In this document: in pieces, positions 17,867 to 26,215 of the stretch
How positions within the stretch are numbered: the first letter of the stretch is position 1
Layout of the letters: every line of letters starts with the position of its first letter
DNA from: Acidobacteriota bacterium
Lineage (GTDB): Bacteria; Acidobacteriota; UBA6911
Direction of reading: 5' to 3'
Length of the DNA: 36,934 nt
NCBI GenBank assembly: GCA_012719455.1
Contig: JAAYAJ010000044.1
Span: 1 to 36,934 of the forward strand
Notes under the pieces: model-generated
Databases searched by the model: none
What the model saw: the letters and a program-made list of their open reading frames with translations, nothing else
What the model was told of the DNA's origin: nothing
Program-made: the position numbers and the translations under genes

Positions 17867-18649
17867 ATGACAAGCGCCGTCTTCGACCTGGAAGCCTATT
17901 TCGAGAGAGTGCAATATCGCGGCGGCACGGACGCCGGAGAGGAAACCCTCCGGGACCTTCACACCGCCCACGCCCTGAACGTGCCCTTCGAAAACCTGGA
18001 CGTGTTCTACGGGAGACCGATCCTGCTGGACGAAGCCTCCCTTTTCAGAAAAATGGTGGGGGAACGGCAGGGGGGGTACTGCTTCGAGATGAACGGCCTC
18101 TTCTCCCTGGTCCTCGGGAAAATGGGATTCAGGGCCAGGAATCTCCTGGCGCGGGTGATCCTCGACAACGACCGTTGTACGACCAAGACCCACCAGGTGA
18201 TCCTGGTGGAAGCGGGAGGCCGGAGGTGGCTGGCCGACGTGGGCTTCGGCAACAATGGTCTCGTCGCCCCGCTGATCCTGGAGGAGGGGATGGAGCAGGA
18301 TCAGTTCTCCCACACCTACCGTATCACCAACCATTCGGCCTTCGGCCACATGCTCCAGAAGAAGGAGGGGGAGCAGTACCTCCCCCTCTACGCCTTCACC
18401 CTCGAGGAGTGCTTCCCGGACGATTTCCTCATGGCGAACCATTTCACCTCCACGTTCCCCGGCTCTTTTTTCCTGACGATGCGCATGTGCACCCGCCCCA
18501 CCCGGGACGGGAGGGTCACCCTCACCGACAATCATTTCAAGGTCGTAAAAAACGGCGAGGTATCAGAGCAACCCCTCGCGGATGAAGAGGAATTCACCTC
18601 CCTGGCCAGAAAGCACTTCGGCCTGGATCCCGACCGGATCCAGCCGTAG
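17867..18649 (+). CDS. nat: Arylamine N-acetyltransferase
   Basis: This enzyme transfers an acyl group, usually acetyl from acetyl-CoA, to aromatic amines or hydrazines. The catalytic triad is clear: Cys72 in RQGGYCFEMNGLF, His109 in KTHQVIL and Asp124 in LADVGFG. The 260-residue length and the N-terminal VPFENLD motif also fit. The ATG at 17867 has AAGGAG eight bases upstream, better than the ATG at 17831. The next gene, a URO-D-like protein, begins 34 bases after the stop, so the two may share a transcript. Its place inside a methyltransferase cluster hints at an aromatic substrate, which is inference. Confidence 0.93.
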   Translation: MTSAVFDLEAYFERVQYRGGTDAGEETLRDLHTAHALNVPFENLDVFYGRPILLDEASLFRKMVGERQGGYCFEMNGLFSLVLGKMGFRARNLLARVILDNDRCTTKTHQVILVEAGGRRWLADVGFGNNGLVAPLILEEGMEQDQFSHTYRITNHSAFGHMLQKKEGEQYLPLYAFTLEECFPDDFLMANHFTSTFPGSFFLTMRMCTRPTRDGRVTLTDNHFKVVKNGEVSEQPLADEEEFTSLARKHFGLDPDRIQP

Positions 18650-18683
18650 CGACGGCGCCCGGCGGAGTTCGGAGGAATCGGCG

Positions 18684-19751
18684 ATGGACTTCGGAAAAAT
18701 CTTGATGGACGCAATCGAGGGCCGGGCCCCGGCCCGCCCCCTGTTCATGCCCGACCTGGGCCTCTGGTTTACCTGGCACAGCCGCCGGGGAACGCTGCCG
18801 CAAGGGTGCGGGGGGTCGCCCGCCGAAATCGCCGCGTCCCTGAACTGCCCGGCGTGGACCGTCCGGACCCCCTGGAAGCTGGAATATGAAGGGGTCGAGG
18901 TGACGCGCGAAAAGTCCGCGACCGGGCGGATCGTCCGGTATCTAACCCGGCGCGGGGTTCTGACCGAAAAGTGGGCGCTGGGCCCCGACGGCGACTGGTG
19001 GCAGCAGGAATATCCCGTCAAGAACGAGGAGGACCTGGACGCCGCGGAGGAGATCGTCAGGGGAATGCGTTACCGCCTGGAACCGTCCGGATCCCCCGCC
19101 GCCGCAAGCCCCGGGGGGATCGAAGCGATCGAGATCCCCAAGGCCCCCTACTCCGACCTGCTCCACACCCTGCTGGGATGGAGCGACGGACTGATGCTGC
19201 TGATGATGGAAGAGGAGCGGTTTGCGGCCATGCTGGAGGTCATGGAGGAAACCAGGAACGGGCTGGTTCGGGACCTGGCAGCCGCCTTCCCCGCCTCCCT
19301 CTTCTGGGCGCCCGACAACCTGGACGGGCAATTCGTCACGCCGGCCGCCTTCGGGAAATACCTCCGGGGCAGCTACCGCACGACGGGTGAACTGCTGCAC
19401 TCGAGCGGCGGCCGACTGTGGGTGCATATCGGGGGGATGTGCCGCCACCTGCTGGCGCCCATGGGGGAGGCCGGCATCAACGGGGTGGCGGGCGTTTCGG
19501 CCCCCCCCCAGAGCGATGCGACCCTCGCCGAGGCGAGGCAGGCAATGGGCCCGACCCCGATGCTGTGGGGGGGCATTCCCCAGGATTACGTCATGCCGAT
19601 GGTGGACCGCGCCCTCCTGAGGAGATCGATCGCCGAAGCCCGGGCCTTCGCGCGGGGGGACGGCCGGACGATCGTGGGGGTGGCGGACCACGTCCCGGTC
19701 GATGCCGAATGGGACCGAATCAGGGAAATCGCCGATGCTCTGAATTCATGA
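18684..19751 (+). CDS. Divergent URO-D-fold protein (paralog 2)
   Basis: This 355-residue protein has the uroporphyrinogen decarboxylase-like fold but is far from the other three in the window. It keeps family landmarks such as an LWVHIGGMCRHLL strand near residue 245 and a MLWGGIPQDYV strand near 293. The ligand region differs: HIGG replaces the HxC/HxD triplet, and the usual C-terminal PC is absent, although Cys253 is near. It may therefore lack the zinc site or carry another. The ATG at 18684 is preceded by GGAGGAAT. The gene follows the N-acetyltransferase closely and meets the RACo gene tail to tail with a 6-base overlap. Confidence 0.75.
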   Translation: MDFGKILMDAIEGRAPARPLFMPDLGLWFTWHSRRGTLPQGCGGSPAEIAASLNCPAWTVRTPWKLEYEGVEVTREKSATGRIVRYLTRRGVLTEKWALGPDGDWWQQEYPVKNEEDLDAAEEIVRGMRYRLEPSGSPAAASPGGIEAIEIPKAPYSDLLHTLLGWSDGLMLLMMEEERFAAMLEVMEETRNGLVRDLAAAFPASLFWAPDNLDGQFVTPAAFGKYLRGSYRTTGELLHSSGGRLWVHIGGMCRHLLAPMGEAGINGVAGVSAPPQSDATLAEARQAMGPTPMLWGGIPQDYVMPMVDRALLRRSIAEARAFARGDGRTIVGVADHVPVDAEWDRIREIADALNS

Positions 19752-21557
19752 AACGCTGGCGCCCATCGGGGTGATGGCGGCGAATTTCTCGTTGAAATCA
19801 GGGATGCGGGCCAGTTCGAGGTACCCATTCAGCTCGGCAATGGCGAGCGCCTCCCGGCGCCTCTCCCTCGAAACCAGCGCCAGGCGCGCCCCGGTCCCCG
19901 CCGCGTTCCCCACCTGGTCGAAACGCCCGAGGGGGAGCGCCGGGAGCATGCCGATGGCGATGGAGCTCTCCACGTCGATATAGGTGCCGAACGCCCCGGC
20001 GATGATCACCCGGTCGATATCCTCGTCCTTGATCCCCGCGTCTTCGACCAGGGCCTGGACACCGAGGCGGATGGCGGTCTTGGCCGCCTGCAGCTCCCGA
20101 ACGTCCTTCTGCGATACAGTGATATCTTCCTGCCCCGGCCGCTCGGCCAGGATGAATTCCTGCACCCCGTCGCGCCGGCGCACTAGCGGGTGGTCCAGCA
20201 TCCTTCCCGTGGCGTCGATCACCCCCTCCTGGAGCATCTGGGCGACGGCGTCGAGCAGGCCCGAGCCGCAGATGCCGACCGGGGCGCCCCCCCCGATCGT
20301 CTGGATTTCGGGCCGCCCCTCACGGAAACGCACGTGCTCGATCGCCCCCACAGCCGCCCGCATGCCGAACCGGATCTGCGCCCCTTCGAATGCCGGCCCG
20401 GAGGCGCAAGAGACGCTCTTCATCCTGCCGCCGCGGTTCAGGCAGATTTCGGTGTTGGTGCCGATATCGATGGCCAGGGTCACGCCCTCCCTCCGACTCA
20501 TCCCGATCGCCAGCAGCATCGCCACGTGATCCGCGCCCACGTATCCCGCGATATTCGGCAGCATGTGCGCCCAGGCTCCCGGCGCCGTCTTCAGGCCGAT
20601 GTCCCGGGCCTTGAAGTCCTCGGCGCCGCCGATGCCCGGCACGTACGGGACCAGGCCCAGCTGCCGCACCGGCAGGCGCAGGAAGAGGTGATGCACGGCG
20701 GTGTTGGCAACGAGCACCGCGTCGACGATGTGCGCGGGCTCGGCGCCGATTTCCGCGCACAGGGCGGAAACGCTGTCGTTCAGGGCATCCACCAGAAGCG
20801 TCTGCATGCGCGCGGCGTTCTCCACGGACTCCCCCGCGTTGTGGATGCGGGCGATGATGTCCTCGCCGTAGGAGATCTGCGGGTTCATCAACCCCGCGGA
20901 GGCGATGATGTCGCCGCTTTTCATGTCCACCAGGTACACCGCGATCTTGGTCGTGCCGATATCCACGGCAAGGCCGATCCAGCGGGTCGCGGGAGCATCG
21001 AGGGCGATGATCTCCCCTTCCCGCACCACGACGCTCGCCTCGAAACGGAGCTCGCGCAGCCTGGAAGCGAGAACCTGCTGCACGGCAAGATCGATGGTTC
21101 CCGGCGCCAGGCCGTGATCGCGCCGGAGGACGTCCCACAGGTTCCGGTCGTCCGGCAGCGGGCGCCCCAGCGAGGGAGCGGTCATCCGCACCTCGAACCC
21201 CCGCACCAGGGGATCCGGGTCGACCCGCACCTCGAGCCCTTCCACCTGGGTGCGCTGGGGGGCCGACAGCGATTCCGGCGGCACGTGCACCCGGATGTCG
21301 CCCTGCGGGACCGTCATGCAGGCGAGACGGCGGCCCTGCCCGATTTCCTCCTCCGAAAAGGCCTCCCGGTCCTCGGCCGTCGGCTCCGAAACTGGCCCCG
21401 CCACCACCTGGACCCGGCAGCGATGGCACACCCCGACGCCGCCGCAAATGCCGACCAGGTCCACGTCGAGGCGCCGCGCACATTCCAAGAGGGTTATCCC
21501 CTCGGGGCAGAGACCTCGCCTTCCCACCGGCATGAATTCGACTTTGTGCACCGACAC
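19746..21557 (-). CDS. RACo-type reductive activator of corrinoid proteins (DUF4445, 2Fe-2S)
   Basis: RACo proteins use ATP and a [2Fe-2S] cluster to reduce inactive cob(II)alamin in corrinoid methyl carriers to cob(I)alamin. The N-terminal plant-type ferredoxin domain has Cys38, Cys44 and Cys47 in GICGGVGVCHRC and Cys80 in RLACMT. After a linker, the ASKHA ATPase domain begins with GLAVDIGTTKIAVYLVD near residue 196 and continues with LAIDIGTNTEICL near 361, a GGGAPVGICGSGLLDA stretch and AGAFGTYID. The GTG at 21557 or the next GTG at 21551 is the likely start; earlier codons read through a terminator hairpin. It is about 603 residues. The intergenic terminator suggests it is not simply co-transcribed with the upstream URO-D gene. 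Confidence 0.92.
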   Translation of the reverse strand: MSVHKVEFMPVGRRGLCPEGITLLECARRLDVDLVGICGGVGVCHRCRVQVVAGPVSEPTAEDREAFSEEEIGQGRRLACMTVPQGDIRVHVPPESLSAPQRTQVEGLEVRVDPDPLVRGFEVRMTAPSLGRPLPDDRNLWDVLRRDHGLAPGTIDLAVQQVLASRLRELRFEASVVVREGEIIALDAPATRWIGLAVDIGTTKIAVYLVDMKSGDIIASAGLMNPQISYGEDIIARIHNAGESVENAARMQTLLVDALNDSVSALCAEIGAEPAHIVDAVLVANTAVHHLFLRLPVRQLGLVPYVPGIGGAEDFKARDIGLKTAPGAWAHMLPNIAGYVGADHVAMLLAIGMSRREGVTLAIDIGTNTEICLNRGGRMKSVSCASGPAFEGAQIRFGMRAAVGAIEHVRFREGRPEIQTIGGGAPVGICGSGLLDAVAQMLQEGVIDATGRMLDHPLVRRRDGVQEFILAERPGQEDITVSQKDVRELQAAKTAIRLGVQALVEDAGIKDEDIDRVIIAGAFGTYIDVESSIAIGMLPALPLGRFDQVGNAAGTGARLALVSRERRREALAIAELNGYLELARIPDFNEKFAAITPMGASVS

Positions 21558-21580
21558 CCGCCTTTCGCTGCAGGATCTGG

Positions 21581-21616
21581 AAAAAAGCCTCCCCGGGACC
21601 ATTGGCCCGGAGAGGC
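21581..21616 (-). terminator. Intrinsic terminator between URO-D gene and RACo gene
   Basis: On the minus strand an 11-base stem (GCCTCTCCGGG with CCCGGGGAGGC, one G-T pair) encloses an 8-base loop and is followed directly by six Ts. It lies just after the stop of the URO-D gene at 21644 and about 24 bases before the RACo start. Confidence 0.85.
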
Positions 21617-21643
21617 CGGGAGTGCAAGAAACCGCTTCGGGGC

Positions 21644-22645
21644 TCAGGCCTGCTGCTTTTTAAGCCATTCCGCGCCGTACCGGTTGCATTCGTCGATCAC
21701 GACCGGTGTCACCCACTCGTTGATACACTCGAGGCTGCCGATACAGGGGAGGAACGCCCCGCCGGGGGCGTAGGTGTCGATGGCCTTGCGGACCTCGCCG
21801 CGGATCACGTCCTCGGTCACATCGGCCCGGTCGATCACGCCCTGATCGATGCCCCCCAGCATGAGCATCTTGCCCTGCGTGTTTTCCCTGATCGCGTGGA
21901 GATCGTTGGATGGCAGGGCTCCCTGCCACATGTCGATCCCCAGATCGAGCATGTCCTTTTCGAGTCCCTGGATATAGCAGTCGGCATGATGCTGGACCAG
22001 CACCCCGCGCTCCTTGAGGTAGCTGTACATGCGCCGGTAATGCGGCTTCAGCAGCTCGCGGAACTTCTGCGGGGAGAAGAAAAGTGAGGTCTTGGAGCCC
22101 CAATCGTCGTGGCTTTGCACGACGTCGGGCTTCAGGTTGTCGATGAGCTGTTCGAAAACCTGGAGCTTCCAGTCGGCGTACGCATCGAAGAACTCGTACA
22201 TCGCCTCGGGCTCCTCGTACAAGTTGACGAGCATTTCCTCGAAGGGCATCAGGCAGTGCGCGCGCTCGAAAAGGCCGCGGAAACTGGGAACCATGATCAG
22301 CGTGGTTTCCCGGTCGATCTCTTCGACCGCCTTCTTGGCGTCACTCCAGTCCAGGTCCGGGATGACGGGGAACTTGACGTAGTCACGCCATTTCGTGATG
22401 TCCTTGATGACCTTGTTCTCGTCGTTGACGATCGGGATCCAGCCGGGGTCGCCGGGCAGGAAGCGCAGCGTCCCGCCCCAGTTGTCGATTGCCGCCTCCC
22501 CCGTGAACTGGAGGATGTCCCATATGGAAATGGGATCCATGACACAGTGGAACTTGACTTTTGGAAAGGCCTCGAACCCGTACCCCATCCATCGGATGGG
22601 TTTTTCATTCCGCAGGGCGGACAGGAACATCTCTTTTAAATTCAT
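21644..22645 (-). CDS. URO-D-family corrinoid methyltransferase (paralog 3)
   Basis: This 333-residue URO-D-fold methyltransferase resembles the proteins at 16669 and 26876 but is clearly more distant. It has an SHDDWGSKTSLFFSP block near residue 178, VQHHADCYIQ near 217, KMLMLGGIDQGVIDRADV near 259 and FLPCIGSLECI near 298. His220, Asp222, Cys223 and Cys301 are candidate metal ligands. The start ATG has AGGAG ten bases upstream. It lies between the hydantoinase-like ASKHA gene and the RACo gene, all on the minus strand, with a strong terminator on its downstream side. The methyl donor is unknown. Confidence 0.86.
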   Translation of the reverse strand: MNLKEMFLSALRNEKPIRWMGYGFEAFPKVKFHCVMDPISIWDILQFTGEAAIDNWGGTLRFLPGDPGWIPIVNDENKVIKDITKWRDYVKFPVIPDLDWSDAKKAVEEIDRETTLIMVPSFRGLFERAHCLMPFEEMLVNLYEEPEAMYEFFDAYADWKLQVFEQLIDNLKPDVVQSHDDWGSKTSLFFSPQKFRELLKPHYRRMYSYLKERGVLVQHHADCYIQGLEKDMLDLGIDMWQGALPSNDLHAIRENTQGKMLMLGGIDQGVIDRADVTEDVIRGEVRKAIDTYAPGGAFLPCIGSLECINEWVTPVVIDECNRYGAEWLKKQQA

Positions 22646-22830
22646 GAGCTAACGTCTCCTGATTGTTTTTGTTGGAATTCTCGAAAAATCATAGCCTGCA
22701 CGAGCCGATGCCATTATGAACCTTGCGCGAACGCTTCCTGTCCATCCGCGCCCCACGAAATCCCGCCGCGCGGGGCCGGACGCTTACCCATTTTATAAGT
22801 GATAGCGCCCGGTTCACAAGCGATAACTTC

Positions 22831-24900
22831 CTACGCCGATTCCCCGGGCCGCGGCAAACGGCCCGCTTTCCCCCCCCCGACGCGATCGGCCCCCGCATCC
22901 GGACGTCCCTCGAGGCTTGCGGATATGGTGCGCTCCAAAAAAACCTCTTCCCCGGTGGCCGCCAGGGGCCGGCTGTCCCGGGTTTCGAAGGTCAGGCTCC
23001 CACCGTCCGTTCCGGCTTCGCCCGCCTTCCGCTGCACGATGGCGGCCAAGGTCCGCCTGACGAACCGATCCGCGTCGTCGATGTTCCTGAAACGGTGAAA
23101 GCCGGAAACGCCTTCCACGATGAAATCGCCGTCGTCGCCGGGAACTATCCGGAGCCCTTTCCGGACATGCACGTGGCTCGTGATCGCGCCGATGGCGTTG
23201 GCGACATCCGCGTGCTCCGGGATGACGGCCCGGGCCTTGAGCGGGACGGCGGCCCGGGGAAGGAAGTAGCGGACCGGGGCGCCGATGCCGATGACGGGGT
23301 GCCTGAGGGTGACCGCCACTTCGTAATCGGGATGCTGCTCTTCCAGGAGATGGCGCACCAGCGTCCTGCAGACGGCGCAATGCTCCATGGCATCGGAATC
23401 GGTGTCGTCGTCCAGACTCCGCTTGAGCAGCTCCAGGGACAGGCGCCGGGTCCCCAGCTCGAGGACGTGGGCCGCCATTTCGTCCACAGACCGGCGGCAC
23501 TGCGAGGCGTAGAAGCCGGCATAGCGCCGGGCGGTTTCCACATCCCATTCCGTGTAGCACCCGTCGATATGAAGCAGGTCCGTAAGGGTCAGCCCGCATC
23601 TCTGGACGACCCCCCTCCCCTCGAGCCTCTGCAGCTGCAGGCTGGCTTCGGTGGCGGCGCCGTTGATATGGAGCATTTCCTCGATCGAGCGGGGCCTTTG
23701 TTCGAGCAGGCGGAGGACCTCTTCCTCCGCCGGGGTGAGGGGCAACGATCCGGCGTCGCCCGTCGCGACCAGGATCGGCATCTTCCCGGTGGAGACTCCG
23801 AACCGCTGGAGCCGGAGGGTCAGGTAGTCGAGGGCGGCTCCGGTGCCGGGCCAATGCCGACCGAGCCAGGAGATGGGGGCGACCCGTCCGGGGCCGATGG
23901 TGAACCGGTTCCGTTCATACAGGACCAGGCTGTCGCCGCCCAGGCCGACGGTGCGGAGATCTAGCGCCTGGACGTGGGTCCTGCGCCCCCCGACGTTGGA
24001 ACCCGCTGCATTGAGCCGGACCCGGCCCGACACCAGGGCGGCCGTATCGGTCGTCGTCCCGCCCATGTCCATCACCAGCGCATCGTCCACGCCGGTCAGA
24101 TGCCGGGCGCCCGCCACGCTGGCGGCAGGCCCCGAAAGGATGGTCTCGACCGGGCGCCGCTTCGCCATTTCCGCGCTCATCAGGGTGCCGTCCCCCTTGA
24201 CCACGAACACGGGCGCGTCGACGCCGTGCCGCCGCAACACTTCTTCGAGATCCAGCAGCAGGCCGGCGATCCTTGGGATGATCTTCGCGTTCAGCACGGC
24301 CGTGACCGCCCGGGTCTGAAAATCGAGCGTGTCCGAAAGTTCATGGCCGCAGGTGACGAAGAGCCCGGTTTCCTCCTCGATACCTCTTTTGACCCGGAGT
24401 TCGTGATCGGGATTGATGGCCCCGGCAAATCCCGACACGGCGAAGGCGGTCACGGCGTGATGCTCGACCATGCGGCGCGCGACGGACCTGATTTCGTCCT
24501 CCTGGACCGGCACGATTTCCCTCCCCGTGATGTCCAGTTGCCCCCGGACCACCGTTTTCGGCCGGTACGGGATGTTGTGATCGATATCCAGCCCGAAGGG
24601 GGGCATGAGGAGGAGACCGACCTTCTGCCCCTCGTTTTCGACGATGGCGTTGGTGGCCAGGGTGGTGGACAGGGAAACCAGTCCCGTGCTCCGCAGCAGT
24701 GTCCGGTCGAGTTGCTCGAGCGCCTTGCCTATGCCCACGGTGAAATCGCGCCGCGTGGTCAGGGATTTGGCCTTGCAGAGGGTGCGGTTCCCCCGGAGGT
24801 CGAACAGGACCGCGTCGGTATAGGTGCCGCCGGCATCCACGCCCAGTCCGATTGTGATGTGGCCGCTGTCGTTCAAGGTCTCCCCGGGGCTCCCGTCCAC
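22831..24900 (-). CDS. Hydantoinase/oxoprolinase A-like ASKHA protein with winged-helix-like insert
   Basis: This 689-residue protein belongs to the HyuA (hydantoinase/oxoprolinase) family of ASKHA-fold ATPases. GLGVDAGGTYTDAVLFD is near residue 18, STTLATNAIVE near 78 and LVMDMGGTTTDTAAL near 275. A region at about 388-433 (LPLTPAEEEVLRLL...LQRLEGRGVV) looks like a winged helix. A CAVC pair lies at 508-511. No HyuB partner is nearby, so a true hydantoinase role is doubtful. Similar proteins are found in corrinoid methyltransferase clusters, and an activating or ATP-coupled role is possible, though this is inference. The GTG at 24900 has AAAGGTG about 11 bases upstream. It diverges from the core methyltransferase operon. 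Confidence 0.83.
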   Translation of the reverse strand: MDGSPGETLNDSGHITIGLGVDAGGTYTDAVLFDLRGNRTLCKAKSLTTRRDFTVGIGKALEQLDRTLLRSTGLVSLSTTLATNAIVENEGQKVGLLLMPPFGLDIDHNIPYRPKTVVRGQLDITGREIVPVQEDEIRSVARRMVEHHAVTAFAVSGFAGAINPDHELRVKRGIEEETGLFVTCGHELSDTLDFQTRAVTAVLNAKIIPRIAGLLLDLEEVLRRHGVDAPVFVVKGDGTLMSAEMAKRRPVETILSGPAASVAGARHLTGVDDALVMDMGGTTTDTAALVSGRVRLNAAGSNVGGRRTHVQALDLRTVGLGGDSLVLYERNRFTIGPGRVAPISWLGRHWPGTGAALDYLTLRLQRFGVSTGKMPILVATGDAGSLPLTPAEEEVLRLLEQRPRSIEEMLHINGAATEASLQLQRLEGRGVVQRCGLTLTDLLHIDGCYTEWDVETARRYAGFYASQCRRSVDEMAAHVLELGTRRLSLELLKRSLDDDTDSDAMEHCAVCRTLVRHLLEEQHPDYEVAVTLRHPVIGIGAPVRYFLPRAAVPLKARAVIPEHADVANAIGAITSHVHVRKGLRIVPGDDGDFIVEGVSGFHRFRNIDDADRFVRRTLAAIVQRKAGEAGTDGGSLTFETRDSRPLAATGEEVFLERTISASLEGRPDAGADRVGGGKAGRLPRPGESA

Positions 24901-24969
24901 TGACTTGTAGCACCTTTCCCCCGCCGCATCAACGCCCCAATGACGCCCCCGAACCGGACGACATTACGG

Positions 24970-24997
24970 TTGACATCCGGCCGGAATGGAATAAAAT
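24970..24997 (+). promoter_or_regulatory. Sigma70-like promoter of the core methyltransferase operon
   Basis: TTGACA (24970-24975) is a perfect -35 and TAAAAT (24992-24997) a near-consensus -10, with 16 bases between. Transcription would begin near 25004, leaving an untranslated leader of about 205 bases before the ATG at 25213. Confidence 0.7.
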
Positions 24998-25096
24998 CAT
25001 AAAGGTCTTATTTCAGAGTACTTAGAGGATCCACGGGTTGGCTTGCATTTGACCCGGCGCCATCCTTTAGGAAACTCAATGTGTAAATAGAGCGGA

Positions 25097-25140
25097 GTCG
25101 GGCCGCACGGGCCCGACGGCGGCCGGGCGGGATCCCCGCC
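25097..25140 (+). promoter_or_regulatory. Structured 5' leader with two GC-rich hairpins
   Basis: Within the predicted leader, GTCGGGCC (25097-25104) pairs with GGCCCGAC (25110-25117). GGCGGG (25126-25131) pairs with CCCGCC (25135-25140). Neither is followed by a T-run, so they are not plain terminators. They could be part of a regulatory RNA, or stabilise the leader. Confidence 0.4.
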
Positions 25141-25212
25141 ACAGGCGCATCCCGCAACGTGTTCGGGTTCGGCAATGAATTCTGAATCATTATGGGAATG
25201 GAGTGATGTACG

Positions 25213-26034
25213 ATGATAATAATTGCTGAAAAAATCAATGGATCTATTCCATCCGTAGCCAAGGCGATTGAAGCGAGGGACGCCGGTTTCATCCAAAACC
25301 TGGCGAAAGTGCAGTCCGAAGCGGGGTCCGATTTTATCGACGTCTGCGCCTCCGTCGAGGTTTCCCGGGAGCTGGAAACCCTGAAATGGATGATCGACCT
25401 CGTCCAGGAGGTCACCGACACCCCTATTGCCGTAGACAGTCCGAGTTCCGAGACCTGCGCCAAGGCGATCGACTTCTGCAAGCGACCCGGGCTCGTCAAC
25501 TCCGTGTCCATGGAGGGGAACAAGGTCGAAGAGGTCTTCCCCAAGATCGCCAAGACCGAGTGGGAGTGTGTCGCGCTCCTGTGCGACGACACGGGGATCC
25601 CGCGCTCAGCCGAAAAGCGCCTCGAGGTGTTCGACGCCCTGATGCAGAAGGCGAAGGAATACAACATCGACCCTTCCAGGCTGCATATCGATCCGCTGGT
25701 GGAAATGCTGGCGACCTCGGACGACGGCATCAACATGATCATCGAGGTCATGAAGGAAATCCGGAGGCGCTACCCCACCATTCACATAACGGGGGCGGCC
25801 AGCAACGTCTCGTTCAACCTTCCGGCGAGAAAGATCGTGAACCAGGCCTTTGTCGTTCTCGCCATGAACGCGGGGCTGGACAGCGTGATCCTCGACCCGT
25901 TGAACAAGGACATGAGGGGCCTGATCTACGCCACGGAAGCGTTGCTGGGCCATGACGAGATGTGCATCGAGTTCATCCAGGCGTTCAGGAAAGGCGTGTT
26001 CGGCACGCCCCCCCAGGCGCCGGCGAAGAAGTAG
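25213..26034 (+). CDS. Pterin-binding (MtrH/AcsE-like) methyltransferase, THF:corrinoid
   Basis: This 273-residue protein has the dihydropteroate-synthase-like TIM barrel that binds tetrahydrofolate and exchanges a methyl with a corrinoid protein. Visible motifs are IIIAEKING at the start, DFIDVCAS near residue 40, PIAVDSPSSE near 71, VNSVSMEG near 95, HIDPLV near 158 and GAASNVSFNLP near 194. Asn198 falls in the position used by AcsE to activate the pterin. Length matches methyltransferase II enzymes of O-demethylase systems. GGAG lies nine bases before the ATG. It is the first gene of the operon with the corrinoid protein and a URO-D methyltransferase, which supports the methyl-transfer role. 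Confidence 0.9.
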   Translation: MIIIAEKINGSIPSVAKAIEARDAGFIQNLAKVQSEAGSDFIDVCASVEVSRELETLKWMIDLVQEVTDTPIAVDSPSSETCAKAIDFCKRPGLVNSVSMEGNKVEEVFPKIAKTEWECVALLCDDTGIPRSAEKRLEVFDALMQKAKEYNIDPSRLHIDPLVEMLATSDDGINMIIEVMKEIRRRYPTIHITGAASNVSFNLPARKIVNQAFVVLAMNAGLDSVILDPLNKDMRGLIYATEALLGHDEMCIEFIQAFRKGVFGTPPQAPAKK

Positions 26035-26215
26035 GGAGCCTGTCCGCCTCCGCCTGCGCGCTTCGGCGGCGGTTTTCCTTAGCTTCTTCGGGGCGGACAT
26101 GCTAGATAATATCTGGCGCAGTTGTTGCAATATAGCCGGTCTCGTGGAAGAGCGGTTATACAGGAATCAACTTCTCCGGCCCACGGCCGGGATATCATGA
26201 AATTCAGGTGAAAAA

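Larger units (their letters stand above)
24901..25212. other. 312-base intergenic region between divergent genes
   Basis: This gap separates the hydantoinase-like gene (minus) from the core methyltransferase operon (plus). It holds a strong plus-strand promoter at 24970-24997 and a structured leader of about 200 bases described separately. I see no coding frame that looks real and no match to a cobalamin riboswitch consensus. Confidence 0.7.

Noticed and set aside
16192-18585. A 797-codon open frame on the plus strand
   Set aside because: It runs opposite the DUF2284 and URO-D genes and out of frame with the N-acetyltransferase. The encoded protein is low-complexity and matches nothing.
25004-25212. 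Cobalamin riboswitch in the leader of the corrinoid operon
   Set aside because: I looked for the B12-box and the conserved core but found neither. Only simple hairpins are visible.
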